Positions 53,014-62,853 of a stretch of 64,000 nt of DNA are shown here, one piece after another (position 1 is the first letter of the stretch; each line of letters starts with the position of its first letter). The position numbers and the translations under genes are program-made. This DNA is from Caenimonas koreensis DSM 17982. GTDB taxonomy: Bacteria; Pseudomonadota; Gammaproteobacteria; Burkholderiales; Burkholderiaceae_C. The notes beneath the pieces are model-generated. The model searched no databases, was not told where the DNA came from, and saw only the letters and a program-made list of their open reading frames with translations. The DNA is taken from the NCBI RefSeq assembly GCF_009646335.1, contig NZ_WJBU01000011.1, positions 124,001 through 188,000 of the forward strand. Direction: 5' to 3'.

Positions 53014-53187
53014 CCGCGCGTCAACCAACGGGGGGTTTGTGACCAGGTCTCGGCTCGCTCCGCATTGCCGGGAATGAGGGCTAGTGCGGTTGGGCGAGAC
53101 GGAGTTTGCGGCCAATTGCCGCGCACTAGCTGGCAAAACAGGCAGCGGCCGGTATCTCGTTGATCAAGCGCAGCCGTTGGCTCGCGG
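53014..53187. other. Structured noncoding spacer between repeat copies
   Basis: No gene. Inverted repeats GCTAGTGCG/CGCACTAGC (53080-53088/53122-53130), GCGGC-CAATT-GCCGC (53108-53122) and GTCTCG/CGAGAC (53047-53052/53095-53100). The first and last pairs cross, as in a pseudoknot, or are alternatives. Not similar in core to copies A and B. Confidence 0.4.
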
Positions 53188-53278
53188 CAGGCGGACTCTG
53201 GCGCGGCCGACTTTTGTGAGCGGCTTTGAAATTTTCCTTCGGATAGGGGTAGGGAAGGCGTCAGCCTCCCCTCCCTCC

Positions 53279-53311
53279 GAACCGTGCGTGCAGTTCTCCC
53301 GCACACGGCTC
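53279..53311 (-). ncRNA. Group II intron domain V
   Basis: The 33-nt catalytic hairpin begins GAGCCGTGTGCG and ends ACGCACGGTTC, with the AGC triad near its base and a GAGAA-type loop. It matches the near-invariant domain V of bacterial group II introns, and lies 17 nt past the reverse transcriptase stop. Confidence 0.88.
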
Positions 53312-53328
53312 TCCAGTTGGTGAAGTCC

Positions 53329-54708
53329 TCATCGGGGTTGGCTCGCCGCGCGCCGGACTGCATACATGGTGAATAGTCCCAGCTCGGCGAAGTGGGAGTT
53401 CGGCCAGCGTCGGTGGTCGGCCAGGCACAGCCCAGGTCCGACTCGCTTCTCGCGGCGTCGCAGGATCGCTCGCAGGCGACGACGCACGAAGGCGTCGAGC
53501 GGAACAAACGTCGTAGCGATGGCGTGCCTGAAGTACGCATACCAGCCGCGCAGCACGGGGTTGAGTTCGGCCACGATGTCGCGCATCGACAGGCTGCGTG
53601 TGCGGCCCGTGCGTTCGCGTATGGCGTCCTTGAACTTCGTCAGGCTTTTCTTTCGGACCAGACGCCTTCCTGCCTCGAAGTGGTAGCCGAGGAACTCGAA
53701 GCCTTGCCCCTTTTGGCGGCAATCTCCAAGCGAGGTCTTGTCCATGTTCAACTCCAGCGCGTTGTCAGTCATCCATCGCTGAACTTCGACCAACGCCTGC
53801 TGCGCCTCGTGAGCGCTTTGACACAGGATCACGAAGTCGTCCGCGTAGCGCACCATCTTGTAGCCGCTTGCACGCATGTGCTCGTCCAGCGGATGCAAGT
53901 AGATGTTGGCCAATAGCGGACTGAGCACCGCTCCTTGCGGCGTGCCGCTTGTGGGTGTCCAACGTTTGAGTTCCTGAACAATGTCCTGCTGCAGCCAGCC
54001 GTCGATCAACGCCAGCACTTTGCTATCGCTGATGCGTTCGGCCACTCGTGCCTTCAGTCGTTCATGCGGGATGCTGTCGAAGTAGCTCTTGAGGTCGGCG
54101 TCCACCACATGGGTGTAGCCCTGTCGCAACCAGCCATCGACTGCACGCAGTGCGTCCTTGCAGCTTCTGCCCGGTCGGAACCCGTAGCTCGTCTCGCAAA
54201 ACCGGGTCTCGAAGATCGGCTCCATCACGCGCTTGACTGCTGCCTGGACCACCCGGTCCTTGATGGTGGGGATGCCCAGTGGGCGGCTGCCGCCGCCCGT
54301 CTTGGGTATCTCCACCCGGCGCACCGCGTCAGCACGGTAGTGACCTGTTTTGAGTTGTTCTGCAAGCTCGCCCAGATACTTCTCGGCTTGAGCTTCAAAG
54401 CGCGCAATGCTGATGCCATCGACACCGCCCGCGCCGCGCCTGCTTTTGACTTGTTGCCAAGCCGCCTGCAGGGTCGAGTCGCGCCAGACCTTGTCAATCA
54501 GGCTGAACCACTTGCTGCCTCTGTCTTTGCTTGACGCCGTTACCAGCGCCGCCAACATGCGTTCTGTCCAGATCTCGCGGTCTACCCATTCCCACTCGTG
54601 GCTTTCCTGCGCAGGCTCGATGCCTGCACTGGCGGGGTCCGACGCAACACGTCTAGTCGTTGCCGACACTGGTGTTGCTGCTTGCTCTTCGCTTGATCTT
54701 TCTTTCAC
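53329..54708 (-). CDS. ltrA: Group II intron reverse transcriptase/maturase
   Basis: A 459-aa intron-encoded protein that splices and mobilises its intron. RT blocks: RRVEIPKTGGGSRPLGIPTIKDRVVQ, FRPGRSCKDALRAV, HVVDADLKSYFDSIPHERL, GTPQGAVLSPLLANIYLHPLD, active site MVRYADDFVILC (YADD, near residue 297), LGYHFEAGRRLVRKKS. A maturase/thumb domain X follows (VLRGWYAYFRHAIATTFVPLDAFVRRRLRAILRRR). No HNH endonuclease domain is seen. The frame is intact, so the intron may be active. Confidence 0.95.
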   Translation of the reverse strand: MKERSSEEQAATPVSATTRRVASDPASAGIEPAQESHEWEWVDREIWTERMLAALVTASSKDRGSKWFSLIDKVWRDSTLQAAWQQVKSRRGAGGVDGISIARFEAQAEKYLGELAEQLKTGHYRADAVRRVEIPKTGGGSRPLGIPTIKDRVVQAAVKRVMEPIFETRFCETSYGFRPGRSCKDALRAVDGWLRQGYTHVVDADLKSYFDSIPHERLKARVAERISDSKVLALIDGWLQQDIVQELKRWTPTSGTPQGAVLSPLLANIYLHPLDEHMRASGYKMVRYADDFVILCQSAHEAQQALVEVQRWMTDNALELNMDKTSLGDCRQKGQGFEFLGYHFEAGRRLVRKKSLTKFKDAIRERTGRTRSLSMRDIVAELNPVLRGWYAYFRHAIATTFVPLDAFVRRRLRAILRRREKRVGPGLCLADHRRWPNSHFAELGLFTMYAVRRAASQPR

Positions 54709-55362
54709 ACATTCACCTTCCTGCCCACCTTCCCTCAGCCCGGTTTATGTTGCCCGGGCCTGTGGCTCGATCACTCCAGCCTCGGTACTACGAGGGCTCT
54801 GACTCCTGCTGCCGTCACCCACGGCTCACAGGTCTCCCCGCTTGTCTCGCTCACACTTTCCAGACGTTCCGCCTCCAACCACAAGCGTGGTTCGCAAGTC
54901 GCTTTACCCGCCAGCGCAGCGCTTGCAATGAGTTCCAGGCTTCGCCATTCCGACATAGGCTCGCCACCACTACCCGCCGAATCGAGTTCGTCATCCTGCG
55001 GACCGCCAGTTCGCCTCCGGTTGCTCCCCACCCCGCTTCGCAGCGACGCAGTTACCTTCGACTACGGGGTTCTGGCATGCCCCGGCAAGGACTTTCACCT
55101 CGCTGTGTGAACGCCTCCGCGGGCGTACACCGGATCGCGCTTTAGCGCGACTCGTGCACTGACTTGCGAAAAGCTGTTTGACCGGAGAGTTTGCTTGCAA
55201 ACTCGCAGGGAGTTTTTTTCGCACCGGTCCGAAGGAAAATTTCAAAGCGAAGTTTGCGCGACTAGCGCAAACCGTCACAGCAGGAGGCCGCGCCAGAGTC
55301 CGCCTGCCGCGAGCGGCCCTGAACAACGAGAGCCCCTTGAAACAAAAGAACGCCCAGAAAAG

Positions 55363-57384
55363 TCACCGCCCCCGAAACAGCCTGTCCAAAAACCCGCGCA
55401 CCAAATCGACCGGGTCAGGCAAACGCAACGGCGGCGGCTCCGGCCGTGGCCTCGGAATCGCGAACTCGACCTGCGAGTCGATCCACTTGTAGCGCAGCGA
55501 CTGCTGGAAGTAGTCGCCAATGATCGGCAGCGCACTGCGCGCGCCCTGCCCCCACGCGCCCATGTTGACGGTGTTGTCGTTGTAGCCCACCCACGCACCC
55601 GCCACGAGCTGCGGATGCATCAGGATGAACCAGCCATCGCTGTTGTCTTGCGTCGTGCCCGTCTTGCCGGCCACGTCGGCTTGAATGCCATAACGAGTGC
55701 GGATCGCGCTGCCCGTGCCCCTGTCGACCACGCCACGCATCACATCCACCAACGTCAACGCGCTGGGCCGCGGCATGCCTTCTGAGGCCAGCGGCAGGGC
55801 GAACTGCTCGAGCACAACGCCCTTGCGGTCTTCCACACGCGTGACGAGAAACGGCTCGTTGTACGCACCCTCGTTCGCAATCGTGGCGTAGGCCGTCACC
55901 ATCTCTTTCAGCGTGACAGGTGACGTGCCGAGGGCGAGCGAGGGCACCGCTTCGAGCTTGCTCTGCCGCACGCCCATGGCCTGCGCCAGGTCCACCACGC
56001 GCTGCGGGCCTACACGCTGCATCAGCTGCGCCGTCACCGTGTTCTTCGAGAGGGCCAGCGCATCGCGCAGCGTCATCGAGTCGCCGGTGGCGGGCGTGCC
56101 ATCCGTCGGCGTCCACACATCGCCGCCCTTCATGCGGTAGCTCACGGCCTGGTCCACGAACGTATCCGATGGACCGAACCCGCCCATGAATGCAGCGCCA
56201 TACACGAACGGCTTGAACGTGGAGCCGGGTTGCCGCCGCGCCATCACCACGTGATCGAACTGCTCTGTCGCGAAGTCGCGGCTGCCCACCCACGCCAGGA
56301 TGCGCCCGTTGCGCGGATCGAGCGCCATGAAGCCCGTCTGCAGCACCCGCTTTTCTTCGCCGCGCTTGCGCTGGCCATCGGCCAGCGCCTGCAGGCTGTT
56401 CATGTTGCGCAGCACGGCTTGGTTGGCGGCCTTCTGGTGGCGCGAATTGATCGTCGTCTTGACTACCAGGCCATCGGCATAGATGTTGTAGCCGCGGCGG
56501 TCAGCCCAGCCGATCAACCATTGCCGCACAAACTGCGCGACGTGCGGCGCAACGCCAATCGGCTCTTTCTGGCGCTCGAAGTCCGTCACCAGGGGCCGCG
56601 CCGCGAGCGAGTTGAGACGCTTCGCGTCGAGCTTGCCGGCCTTGACCATCTGCGCGAGCACCACGTTGCGCCTGTCGCGTGCCCGCTCCGGGTTGAGCAC
56701 CGGGTTGTAAACGCTATTGCCCTTGAGCATGCCGATCAGCGTGGCCGACTCAAGAATGTCGAGCTTGTCTGCCGACTTGTCGAAATACGTGCGCGCCGCC
56801 ATCTCGATGCCGAACGCGTTGTAGAGGAACGGCACCGTGTTCAGGTACGTCTCAAGAATTTCGCTCTTGGTGTAAACGGCCTCGATCTTCACGGCCGTGA
56901 TCGCCTCTTTCACCTTGCGGTTGATCGACACGGCGCGGCCAATGTCTTCGGGGTACATGTTGCGCGCGAGCTGCTGCGTGATGGTCGAGCCGCCCTGACG
57001 GTTGCCACCCAGTGTGCGCAGCAGTGCGCCGCCCGTGCGCACGAAGTCGATGCCGTGGTGCTCATAAAAGCGCTTGTCTTCCGTGGCGATGAGCGCGTTG
57101 ACGACATGCGGCGATATCTTCGCAAGCGGCACCCATTGCCGGTTGACTCGCCTGAACTCGGCCAGCACGACGTTGTCCGCAGACAGCACCACTGCGGGCG
57201 TCTCCGCCTTGCCCTTTCGCAAGTCGCGAATGCCCGGCGTGAACGGAATGAGTACCAGCACGTACACCAGCACAAGCGCTGGCGCCACCAGGGCCGTGCG
57301 CACGGGGTGGCGTTGGATCGACTGCCACAAAAGCGTGGACTTCTCGCGCAGCAGCAAGAGTGCGCGTTCAGCGGCTGGATGCAT
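55363..57384 (-). CDS. Bifunctional class A penicillin-binding protein
   Basis: A 673-aa inner-membrane peptidoglycan synthase: membrane anchor (TALVAPALVLVYVLVLIPF), GT51 glycosyltransferase (ATEDKRFYEHHGID near residue 100, GGSTITQQLARNMYPED), then a transpeptidase with SxxK in RQPGSTFKPF near 388, SxN in LSKNTVTAQ, and KTGTTQDNSDGW. Shorter than E. coli PBP1a/1b because it lacks extra regulatory domains. ATG 57384 is preferred to the TTG 6 nt upstream. Terminal Arg-rich/Pro-rich tail. Confidence 0.93.
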   Translation of the reverse strand: MHPAAERALLLLREKSTLLWQSIQRHPVRTALVAPALVLVYVLVLIPFTPGIRDLRKGKAETPAVVLSADNVVLAEFRRVNRQWVPLAKISPHVVNALIATEDKRFYEHHGIDFVRTGGALLRTLGGNRQGGSTITQQLARNMYPEDIGRAVSINRKVKEAITAVKIEAVYTKSEILETYLNTVPFLYNAFGIEMAARTYFDKSADKLDILESATLIGMLKGNSVYNPVLNPERARDRRNVVLAQMVKAGKLDAKRLNSLAARPLVTDFERQKEPIGVAPHVAQFVRQWLIGWADRRGYNIYADGLVVKTTINSRHQKAANQAVLRNMNSLQALADGQRKRGEEKRVLQTGFMALDPRNGRILAWVGSRDFATEQFDHVVMARRQPGSTFKPFVYGAAFMGGFGPSDTFVDQAVSYRMKGGDVWTPTDGTPATGDSMTLRDALALSKNTVTAQLMQRVGPQRVVDLAQAMGVRQSKLEAVPSLALGTSPVTLKEMVTAYATIANEGAYNEPFLVTRVEDRKGVVLEQFALPLASEGMPRPSALTLVDVMRGVVDRGTGSAIRTRYGIQADVAGKTGTTQDNSDGWFILMHPQLVAGAWVGYNDNTVNMGAWGQGARSALPIIGDYFQQSLRYKWIDSQVEFAIPRPRPEPPPLRLPDPVDLVRGFLDRLFRGR

Positions 57385-57444
57385 GCGCAATAGCGTAAGG
57401 CTGAGTTACGACCAAGGCTGTAGGACGGTCACCCGCGTTGTCGC

Positions 57445-59028
57445 TCATGGCCGCTGCGCGATCGCGCGGATCATTTCAGCCACGAGTGCCAGCCGGCGCG
57501 GGATGCGGTCGATGAGGATGAACTCCTCCTGCGACGAGTGATAGTTGCCGCCTGGCAGCCCCATACTCTCGACCACGGGCTGGCCCGACTGCCCGGCCCA
57601 GGCCGCGTCGGTGCCGCCATACGTGCGCGGGTACAGCGTGAGCGTGCCACCCAGGCGCGCGTTGATCTCGCGTGCGAGTTGCGCCAGCTCACGGCCCTGC
57701 GCCGTGGCATTGAACGGCGGGAAGAACAAGCCGTCCTGCACCGTGATGGCCGACGCACTGAACTTCTGCTGGCCGATGCGCGCGCGCGCTTGCCGCACCA
57801 GGGATGCGTAGGCCTGTGCGTCCGGCACGCGCTGGTCGGCGGACGCAAACGCCTGGCCTTGCGCTGCCGACTTCTCCGGCAGGCCTTCGGCGGACTCCGC
57901 CGTGATCTCGACGCCGGACAGCAGCCCACGTGCCCCCGCCTCTGCCAGCCGCTCGACCACAGGCCGCATGTCCTGGTTTTTCGGCACGGCCAGTTCGGCG
58001 ACAGCTTGCGCGCGCTCGGGAATGATGTTGGACACCACGCCGCCGCCCGCGATCCGCCAGTGCAGCCGGACTTGCGGCATGCGCGCTGACGCGGCCGACA
58101 CGCGCCGCACGATGTCCGCCGTTTCAACGACGGCATTCACGCCGAGCTCCGGCGAGACACCGGCATGCGAAGCGCGTCCCTTCACGCGGAAGGTAAGGGT
58201 CGCAAAGTCGTACGCGGTATTGGACAGCCGGCCGAGCCCTGCCGGGTCTTCGGCGCGCATCACCGTCCAGTTCATCCGCGTCTCGGGCACCTCGCGTTGC
58301 GCGTCGACGCTGCGCAGAATGACATCGGCAAGCTCCTCGATGGCGCGCGCATCGGGGCCGGCCTGCACGCGCACATTGAGCTGGCCGACGCCCGATGTTC
58401 CCAGCACCACGCCTTCGTCAGGGCCGGTGGGCTCGCCGCTGAGCACCGCGTCATGCGCACGCGCCTGGCTGCGAATGAGGTCGCGCGAGCCGGCCGAGCC
58501 GCGCTCCTCGTCGGTGGTGAAGAGCATGGTCACGCGCTCGTAGTCGCCAAAGCCACGCGCCTTGAGCAGGTTCATCGCGTGCAGGAACACCGCGATGCCG
58601 CTTTTGTCGTCGGCGATTCCGGGCGCAATGGCCCGGTTGCCATTGATGCGAAACGGGCGCGCCGCTGCGGTGCCCGCGGTGTACACGGTGTCCATGTGGG
58701 CGATGAGCAGCACGCTGCGCTTGCCCGTGCCTTTGAAGGTGATGAGCAGGTTGGTGCCGGCCACGTCGTTGGCGGGTGCCACACGCTGCACGTCGCCGCC
58801 TATTGCGCGTGCGAAATTCTCGATGTAGGCCGCAACGCCTTCCAGGCCCGGCGCCTGGCCGGTGCCAGAGTCGAACGCAGTCAGGGCGCGCAGCGTTTCA
58901 AGCAGTGGTGCGGTTTCTTTCTCGGCCAGTGGAACAAGCGCGGGGTCGAGCTCGTGCGCTGCCGCAGCGCTGCAAACCAGCGCCGCCCAGGCCGCAAGGA
59001 CGGTAATTGCCGACGCCGTCGCGCGCAT
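57445..59028 (-). CDS. M20 family zinc peptidase (carboxypeptidase G2-like), exported
   Basis: A 527-aa protein with a signal peptide (to about AAAHEL, residue 24). M20 signatures: [14 protein letters not shown] (His and the following Asp), [20 protein letters not shown] (bridging Asp), [16 protein letters not shown] (Glu pair), a dimerisation domain ([21 protein letters not shown]), and a C-terminal [35 protein letters not shown] with the last His ligand. It hydrolyses periplasmic peptides or acyl-amino acids. Confidence 0.92.
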   Translation of the reverse strand: MRATASAITVLAAWAALVCSAAAAHELDPALVPLAEKETAPLLETLRALTAFDSGTGQAPGLEGVAAYIENFARAIGGDVQRVAPANDVAGTNLLITFKGTGKRSVLLIAHMDTVYTAGTAAARPFRINGNRAIAPGIADDKSGIAVFLHAMNLLKARGFGDYERVTMLFTTDEERGSAGSRDLIRSQARAHDAVLSGEPTGPDEGVVLGTSGVGQLNVRVQAGPDARAIEELADVILRSVDAQREVPETRMNWTVMRAEDPAGLGRLSNTAYDFATLTFRVKGRASHAGVSPELGVNAVVETADIVRRVSAASARMPQVRLHWRIAGGGVVSNIIPERAQAVAELAVPKNQDMRPVVERLAEAGARGLLSGVEITAESAEGLPEKSAAQGQAFASADQRVPDAQAYASLVRQARARIGQQKFSASAITVQDGLFFPPFNATAQGRELAQLAREINARLGGTLTLYPRTYGGTDAAWAGQSGQPVVESMGLPGGNYHSSQEEFILIDRIPRRLALVAEMIRAIAQRP

Positions 59029-59043
59029 GGCGCAGGCTCGCTT

Positions 59044-59652
59044 TCAGCCCAGGCGGCCGGACAGCTGCGACAGCTTCTGCAGCGCCGAGCCGAGCGTGTC
59101 GTCGGCATCGTCAGGCACGTCGCCGCTGGGCGTCAGGTGATTGACCACCTGCGGCAGGATGTGCGCCAGGCCGCTGGTGACCTCTTCGGTCGAGACGCCG
59201 AGCTGCTGCGACATGCGCGAGAGCTCGTCGGCGCCCACCACGTCTTCGACTGCCTGCGCACCAATGCCTTCATTGGCGCCGGTCGACACCCACGAGGCGA
59301 CTTGCTGGGTGTGGCCCTGCTCGCGAAACTTGTCGAGCACAGCGCCCAGGCCGCCGTTGCGCTGCACCCATTGCATGGCCAGCGGCAGCAGCATCGCGAC
59401 CAGCGCGCCGCCCTGGCCGCCGAGCGCGGAGCCGCCCTGATCGTTGCTGTCGCGGCTGCCACCGCCCAGCACGCTGCCGAGCATGCCGCCAAGGCCGCCA
59501 CCAAGACCCCCAAGGCCACCCAGGCCTCCAAGTCCGCCCAGGCCACCGAGTCCGCCACCCGCAGCGCTTCCGCCCACGCCACCCAGCCCACCGCCTCCTG
59601 CGCCTGCCCCGATCACGCTGGTGAGAATTTGCGACAGAAAATCGTTCGACAT
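59044..59652 (-). CDS. DUF937 (YidB-like) protein
   Basis: A 202-aa protein. The N-terminus has a Gly-Leu-rich low-complexity tract (repeats of GGLGGLGG, residues about 20-60) after [15 protein letters not shown], followed by the DUF937 helical domain ([86 protein letters not shown]). Function unknown. It precedes the M20 peptidase gene by 15 nt on the same strand. Confidence 0.88.
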   Translation of the reverse strand: MSNDFLSQILTSVIGAGAGGGGLGGVGGSAAGGGLGGLGGLGGLGGLGGLGGGLGGMLGSVLGGGSRDSNDQGGSALGGQGGALVAMLLPLAMQWVQRNGGLGAVLDKFREQGHTQQVASWVSTGANEGIGAQAVEDVVGADELSRMSQQLGVSTEEVTSGLAHILPQVVNHLTPSGDVPDDADDTLGSALQKLSQLSGRLG

Positions 59653-59715
59653 GAGGCACTCCGGTCAGGTAAATGGAACCAGCATGGTAGTGCAGGCTCG
59701 TGCAGAATTGACGGC

Positions 59716-60129
59716 ATGCCCCCATTCCACCTCGCCTTCCCCGTCCATGACCTTGCTGCAGCGCGCCGCTTCTACGGCGAGCTGCTTGGCTGCCCCGAAG
59801 GGCGCAGCAGCAACGAGTGGGTTGATTTCAACTTCTATGGCCACCAGATCGTGGCCCACCTCGCGCCCGGCGAATGCGGCCATCGCCAGTCAAGCAGCGT
59901 TGACAATCACGACGTGCCCGTTCGCCACTTCGGCGCAGTGCTGTCCATCGCGCAGTGGGAAGAACTCGCGGCCAAGCTCAAAGCCGCGGGCACGCAGTTC
60001 GTGATCGAGCCCTACACCCGCTTCAAGGGCGAAGTCGGCGAGCAGTCGACGATGTTCTTCCTCGACCCCTCGGGTAACGCGATCGAGTTCAAGGCTTTCG
60101 CCGACATGGAGTCGCTCTTCGCCAAGTGA
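59716..60129 (+). CDS. VOC (glyoxalase/bleomycin resistance) family protein
   Basis: A 137-aa protein with the vicinal-oxygen-chelate fold: [28 protein letters not shown] (metal His near residue 5), [42 protein letters not shown] (metal Glu). Probably a dioxygenase/glyoxalase-like enzyme; substrate unknown. ATG 59716 is used because the upstream frame is the antisense of the DUF937 and M20 genes. Confidence 0.9.
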   Translation: MPPFHLAFPVHDLAAARRFYGELLGCPEGRSSNEWVDFNFYGHQIVAHLAPGECGHRQSSSVDNHDVPVRHFGAVLSIAQWEELAAKLKAAGTQFVIEPYTRFKGEVGEQSTMFFLDPSGNAIEFKAFADMESLFAK

Positions 60130-60155
60130 GCGGGCCGCGGGCCTGCCCGCACGGC

Positions 60156-61421
60156 TTACTGCGTGATGAGCTGGTTGATTTGCGGCACGGCTCGCTTCAA
60201 TTCGGGGCTGGGCACCTTGCGTTCCGTGTTCAGCTTGTTCAGTACGTTTTGCGCCAAGGCCTTCTGTGCCACCACGCCGCAGCGGGCATTGAAAAGCCGC
60301 AGCAGCGCATTGCCCTCGTTCAGCTGCCTTTCGTCCAGCCCGCTCAGTCGCGTCAGCATCGTCCAGCACGCCTCATCGCTGCCACTCTCCAGCACGGCCT
60401 TGACGATGTCCGTCACGGCCGTGGCCACCTTGTCAGTGACGGCGGCACGCGTGCCACCTGCGCTCAACAGCTGCGCCGATCCGCTGGCCGCCGCGCGGAC
60501 CCGCATCTGCGCCGCGAGCAGGCTCTCCTGGGCCAGTCGCACCTGTGCGTTTGCATTCACCACTGCCCGATCCGCCGTGTCGACCGCGACACGCTTGCTT
60601 TCCACGTCAGCCTGCTTCTGCTTGACAGACTCGGTGAGACTGGCCACTTCATCTTCGGCGGCTTTCTTCGTGGCCTCGTCAGGCGCGGTCAGGCCGGCCA
60701 GTTTCTTCTTTGCGTCGTCCAGCTTCCGTCGCTCGTCCGCTAACGCTTGCTGTGCCTGCTTCATCGCCAGCGCTGCCTCGGCCTGACGGGTTTTCGCGTC
60801 GTTCTGGTTTTCCTGGGCGGTGGCAACGGCAGCCGCCTCCTTGTCGGTGTTGTCGCTTCCGGTCGCCGCGGAGCTGTTGGTGCCTAGTGCGGCCTGGTCC
60901 GCTTTCACCGCGCCGGTCAGTTGCTCGATCGCCAGCAAGCCGAGCGTGAAGTTCTGGCTTCGACGCTGCAGCTCATAGAACTGCTCTCCACTCACAGCTG
61001 AATTCATGTAGGCAAGGCAGTTCGAGAACAGGCCATCGCGCAGGAGCTGGATCGACTGCGTGCGCAGGCCTATCGATGCCGAGGCCTCGCCTGCCGCAAA
61101 TGCCGCTTGCGCGCGGCTTGCCTGCGAGGGCGCGCCGCTGGCGCTTTCGATCAGCGCGGTCAAGCCACCAGAGGCGCTGTAGGCGGAAAGAGCATCAGGG
61201 CTTGGCTCGGGACACGTCACTCGGGTTTCGATGTATTCCAGTCCCTTCGCCGTCTGCGCAGCGTCTTTGCGGTTCGAAGCAAATATCGCCCGCTGCTTGG
61301 CGTCCACCGCCACCGCCGAGCCACCATCGCCCAAGCCCAACGGCCGGTAGATGGAATTGACATTCGCGCAGCCGGAAAGTCCGGCCGCAGCCACCCATAC
61401 TGCAACAAGTGCAACTCGCAT
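60156..61421 (-). CDS. Coiled-coil lipoprotein, function unknown
   Basis: A 421-aa predicted lipoprotein: signal with lipobox LSGC (Cys17) in VWVAAAGLSGCANV. Residues 20-210 are a compact Cys-containing region (LEYIETRVTCPEPSPDALSAYSASGGLTALIES, LRDGLFSNCLAYMNSAVSGEQFYELQRRSQN). About 230-330 are a long Ala/Lys/Glu-rich coiled coil, and the C-terminal domain has NARCGVVAQKALAQNVLNKL. GGAGAGGG precedes ATG 61421. Not recognised as a named family. Confidence 0.8.
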   Translation of the reverse strand: MRVALVAVWVAAAGLSGCANVNSIYRPLGLGDGGSAVAVDAKQRAIFASNRKDAAQTAKGLEYIETRVTCPEPSPDALSAYSASGGLTALIESASGAPSQASRAQAAFAAGEASASIGLRTQSIQLLRDGLFSNCLAYMNSAVSGEQFYELQRRSQNFTLGLLAIEQLTGAVKADQAALGTNSSAATGSDNTDKEAAAVATAQENQNDAKTRQAEAALAMKQAQQALADERRKLDDAKKKLAGLTAPDEATKKAAEDEVASLTESVKQKQADVESKRVAVDTADRAVVNANAQVRLAQESLLAAQMRVRAAASGSAQLLSAGGTRAAVTDKVATAVTDIVKAVLESGSDEACWTMLTRLSGLDERQLNEGNALLRLFNARCGVVAQKALAQNVLNKLNTERKVPSPELKRAVPQINQLITQ

Positions 61422-61518
61422 ACACCCTCTCCTGTTGTTGAGATCCGGTATGTAACATCCAGTGGCAAATTGCACATCCTCAATATGGAGGATGCGTTTT
61501 CACGAAAGCCTCACACCC

Positions 61519-62853
61519 ATGCCCCGCGAAATCCGCATCAACGCCTTCGACATGAACTGCGTCGGCCACATCCAGCAAGGGCTGTGGACGCACCCACGCG
61601 ACCAGTCGACGCGCTACACCGATATCAGCTACTGGACGGACTACGCCCGGCGGCTGGAGGCGGGCCTGTTCGACGGCATCTTCTTCGCCGATGTGATCGG
61701 CGTGTACGACGTGCTCGGCGGCAGCCCGGACGCAGCTGTGAAGAACGCCGTGCAGGTGCCGGTGAACGACCCGATGATGCTGATCCCTGCCATGGCGTCA
61801 GTCACGCAGCACCTGGGCTTTGGCGTGACGGCGAACCTCACGTACGAGCAGCCCTTCCAGTTCGCGCGGCGCATGTCCACGCTGGACCACCTCACGCGCG
61901 GGCGCATCGGCTGGAACATCGTCACCGGCTATCTCGACAGCGCTGCGCGCGCTGCGGGCTTCACGCAGCAGATGGCCCATGACGACCGCTACGACATGGC
62001 CGATGAATTCATGTCGCTCGTCACTGCACTGTGGGAAGGCAGCTGGGACGACGACGCCGTGATCCGCGACAAGGCCCGCGGCATCTACGCCGACGCCGCC
62101 AAGGTGCGCGTCATTCATCACGCGGGCAAGCAATACAAAGTCGACGCGATGCACCTGAGCGAGCCGTCGCCGCAACGCACACCGGTGCTGTACCAGGCGG
62201 GCGCGTCTGAGCGCGGCACCCGCTTTGCGGCAACGCATGCCGAATGCGTTTTCATGAACGGCCAGAAGCAGCCCGCCGTGAAGCAGGCCGTGCAGGAGCT
62301 GCGCCAGGCAGCCGCACAACAGGGCCGCGCTGCCAGCGACATCAAGGTGTTTCTCGGCGCGACGATCGTCACAGGCGCCACCGAGCAGGAAGCACAGGAC
62401 AAGTTCGAGGACTACAAGCGCTACGCCAATTCAGAAGCAGCGCTTGTGCATGCGGCTGCATCGCTCGGTATCGACTTCTACAAGTACGACATCGACGAGC
62501 CCATCGAGACGAAGAGCAACGCGATCCAGTCGAACGTGGCCGCGATGACGCGCGCCGCCGGGCCGCAGTGGACGCGCCGCAAGCTGCTCGACCAGCTCGT
62601 GATGGGCAGCCGCCAGCCGCCGTGGGTGGGCTCCGGTGAGGCCATTGCGCGCAAGATGATCGAATGGTGCGATGCGGCCGATGTCGATGGCTTCAACCTC
62701 TCGCGCACCGTCGTGCCGGAATGCTTCGACGATTTCATCGCGCATGTCGTGCCGCAACTGCAGGAGCGCGGCGCGTTCAAGACGAGCTACCAGAGCGGTA
62801 CCTTGCGCGGCAAGCTGTTCGGCCGCGACAGGCGCGCCAGCACGTCGGCCTAG
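61519..62853 (+). CDS. LLM-class FMN monooxygenase (NtaA/SnaA/DszA-like)
   Basis: A 444-aa FMNH2-dependent monooxygenase of the nitrilotriacetate/dibenzothiophene-sulfone type: REIRINAFDMNCVGHIQQGLWTHPRDQSTRYTDISYWTDYARRLEAGLFDGIFFADVIG, TANLTYEQPFQFARRMSTLDHLTRGRIGWNIVTGYLDSAAR, ADEFMSLVTALWEGSWDDDA, PVLYQAGASERGTRFAATHAE. The substrate cannot be told; it needs a separate flavin reductase. ATG 61519 is preferred. Its stop overlaps the convergent SUI1 gene by 4 nt (CTAG). Confidence 0.92.
   Translation: MPREIRINAFDMNCVGHIQQGLWTHPRDQSTRYTDISYWTDYARRLEAGLFDGIFFADVIGVYDVLGGSPDAAVKNAVQVPVNDPMMLIPAMASVTQHLGFGVTANLTYEQPFQFARRMSTLDHLTRGRIGWNIVTGYLDSAARAAGFTQQMAHDDRYDMADEFMSLVTALWEGSWDDDAVIRDKARGIYADAAKVRVIHHAGKQYKVDAMHLSEPSPQRTPVLYQAGASERGTRFAATHAECVFMNGQKQPAVKQAVQELRQAAAQQGRAASDIKVFLGATIVTGATEQEAQDKFEDYKRYANSEAALVHAAASLGIDFYKYDIDEPIETKSNAIQSNVAAMTRAAGPQWTRRKLLDQLVMGSRQPPWVGSGEAIARKMIEWCDAADVDGFNLSRTVVPECFDDFIAHVVPQLQERGAFKTSYQSGTLRGKLFGRDRRASTSA

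Larger units (their letters stand above)
53243..55130 (-). mobile_element. Group II intron
   Basis: A 1888-nt retroelement read on the minus strand. It begins GTGTACGCC at 55130 and ends CTAT at 53243 (AY end). Noncoding domains I-III fill 54709-55130, the reverse transcriptase ORF is in the domain IV position, and a canonical domain V is at 53279-53311 with a domain VI stem after it. The ends are supported because excision restores the repeat element to 231 bp versus 230 bp in the intact copy. It sits in the stem of repeat copy B. Confidence 0.85.
53188..55306 (-). repeat. Structured inverted-repeat element, copy B, split by group II intron
   Basis: Same element as copy A but in the opposite orientation and interrupted at 53243-55130. 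Without the insert it is 231 bp (53188-53242 plus 55131-55306). Outer arms CAGGCGGACTCTGG/CCAGAGTCCGCCTG sit within a perfect 28-bp inverted repeat (53181-53208/55286-55313). The inner 20-bp stem is 53223-53242/55229-55248; TGCGAAAA/TTTTCGCA at 55165-55172/55216-55223; the three inner hairpins of copy A are kept. Confidence 0.8.

Noticed and set aside
52926-53540. 204-codon minus frame across the intron 3' end and both repeats
   Set aside because: It crosses intron domains V and VI and palindromes; no protein-like pattern.
55178-55785. Plus frames through repeat B and the end of the PBP gene
   Set aside because: They are translations of palindromes and of PBP antisense.
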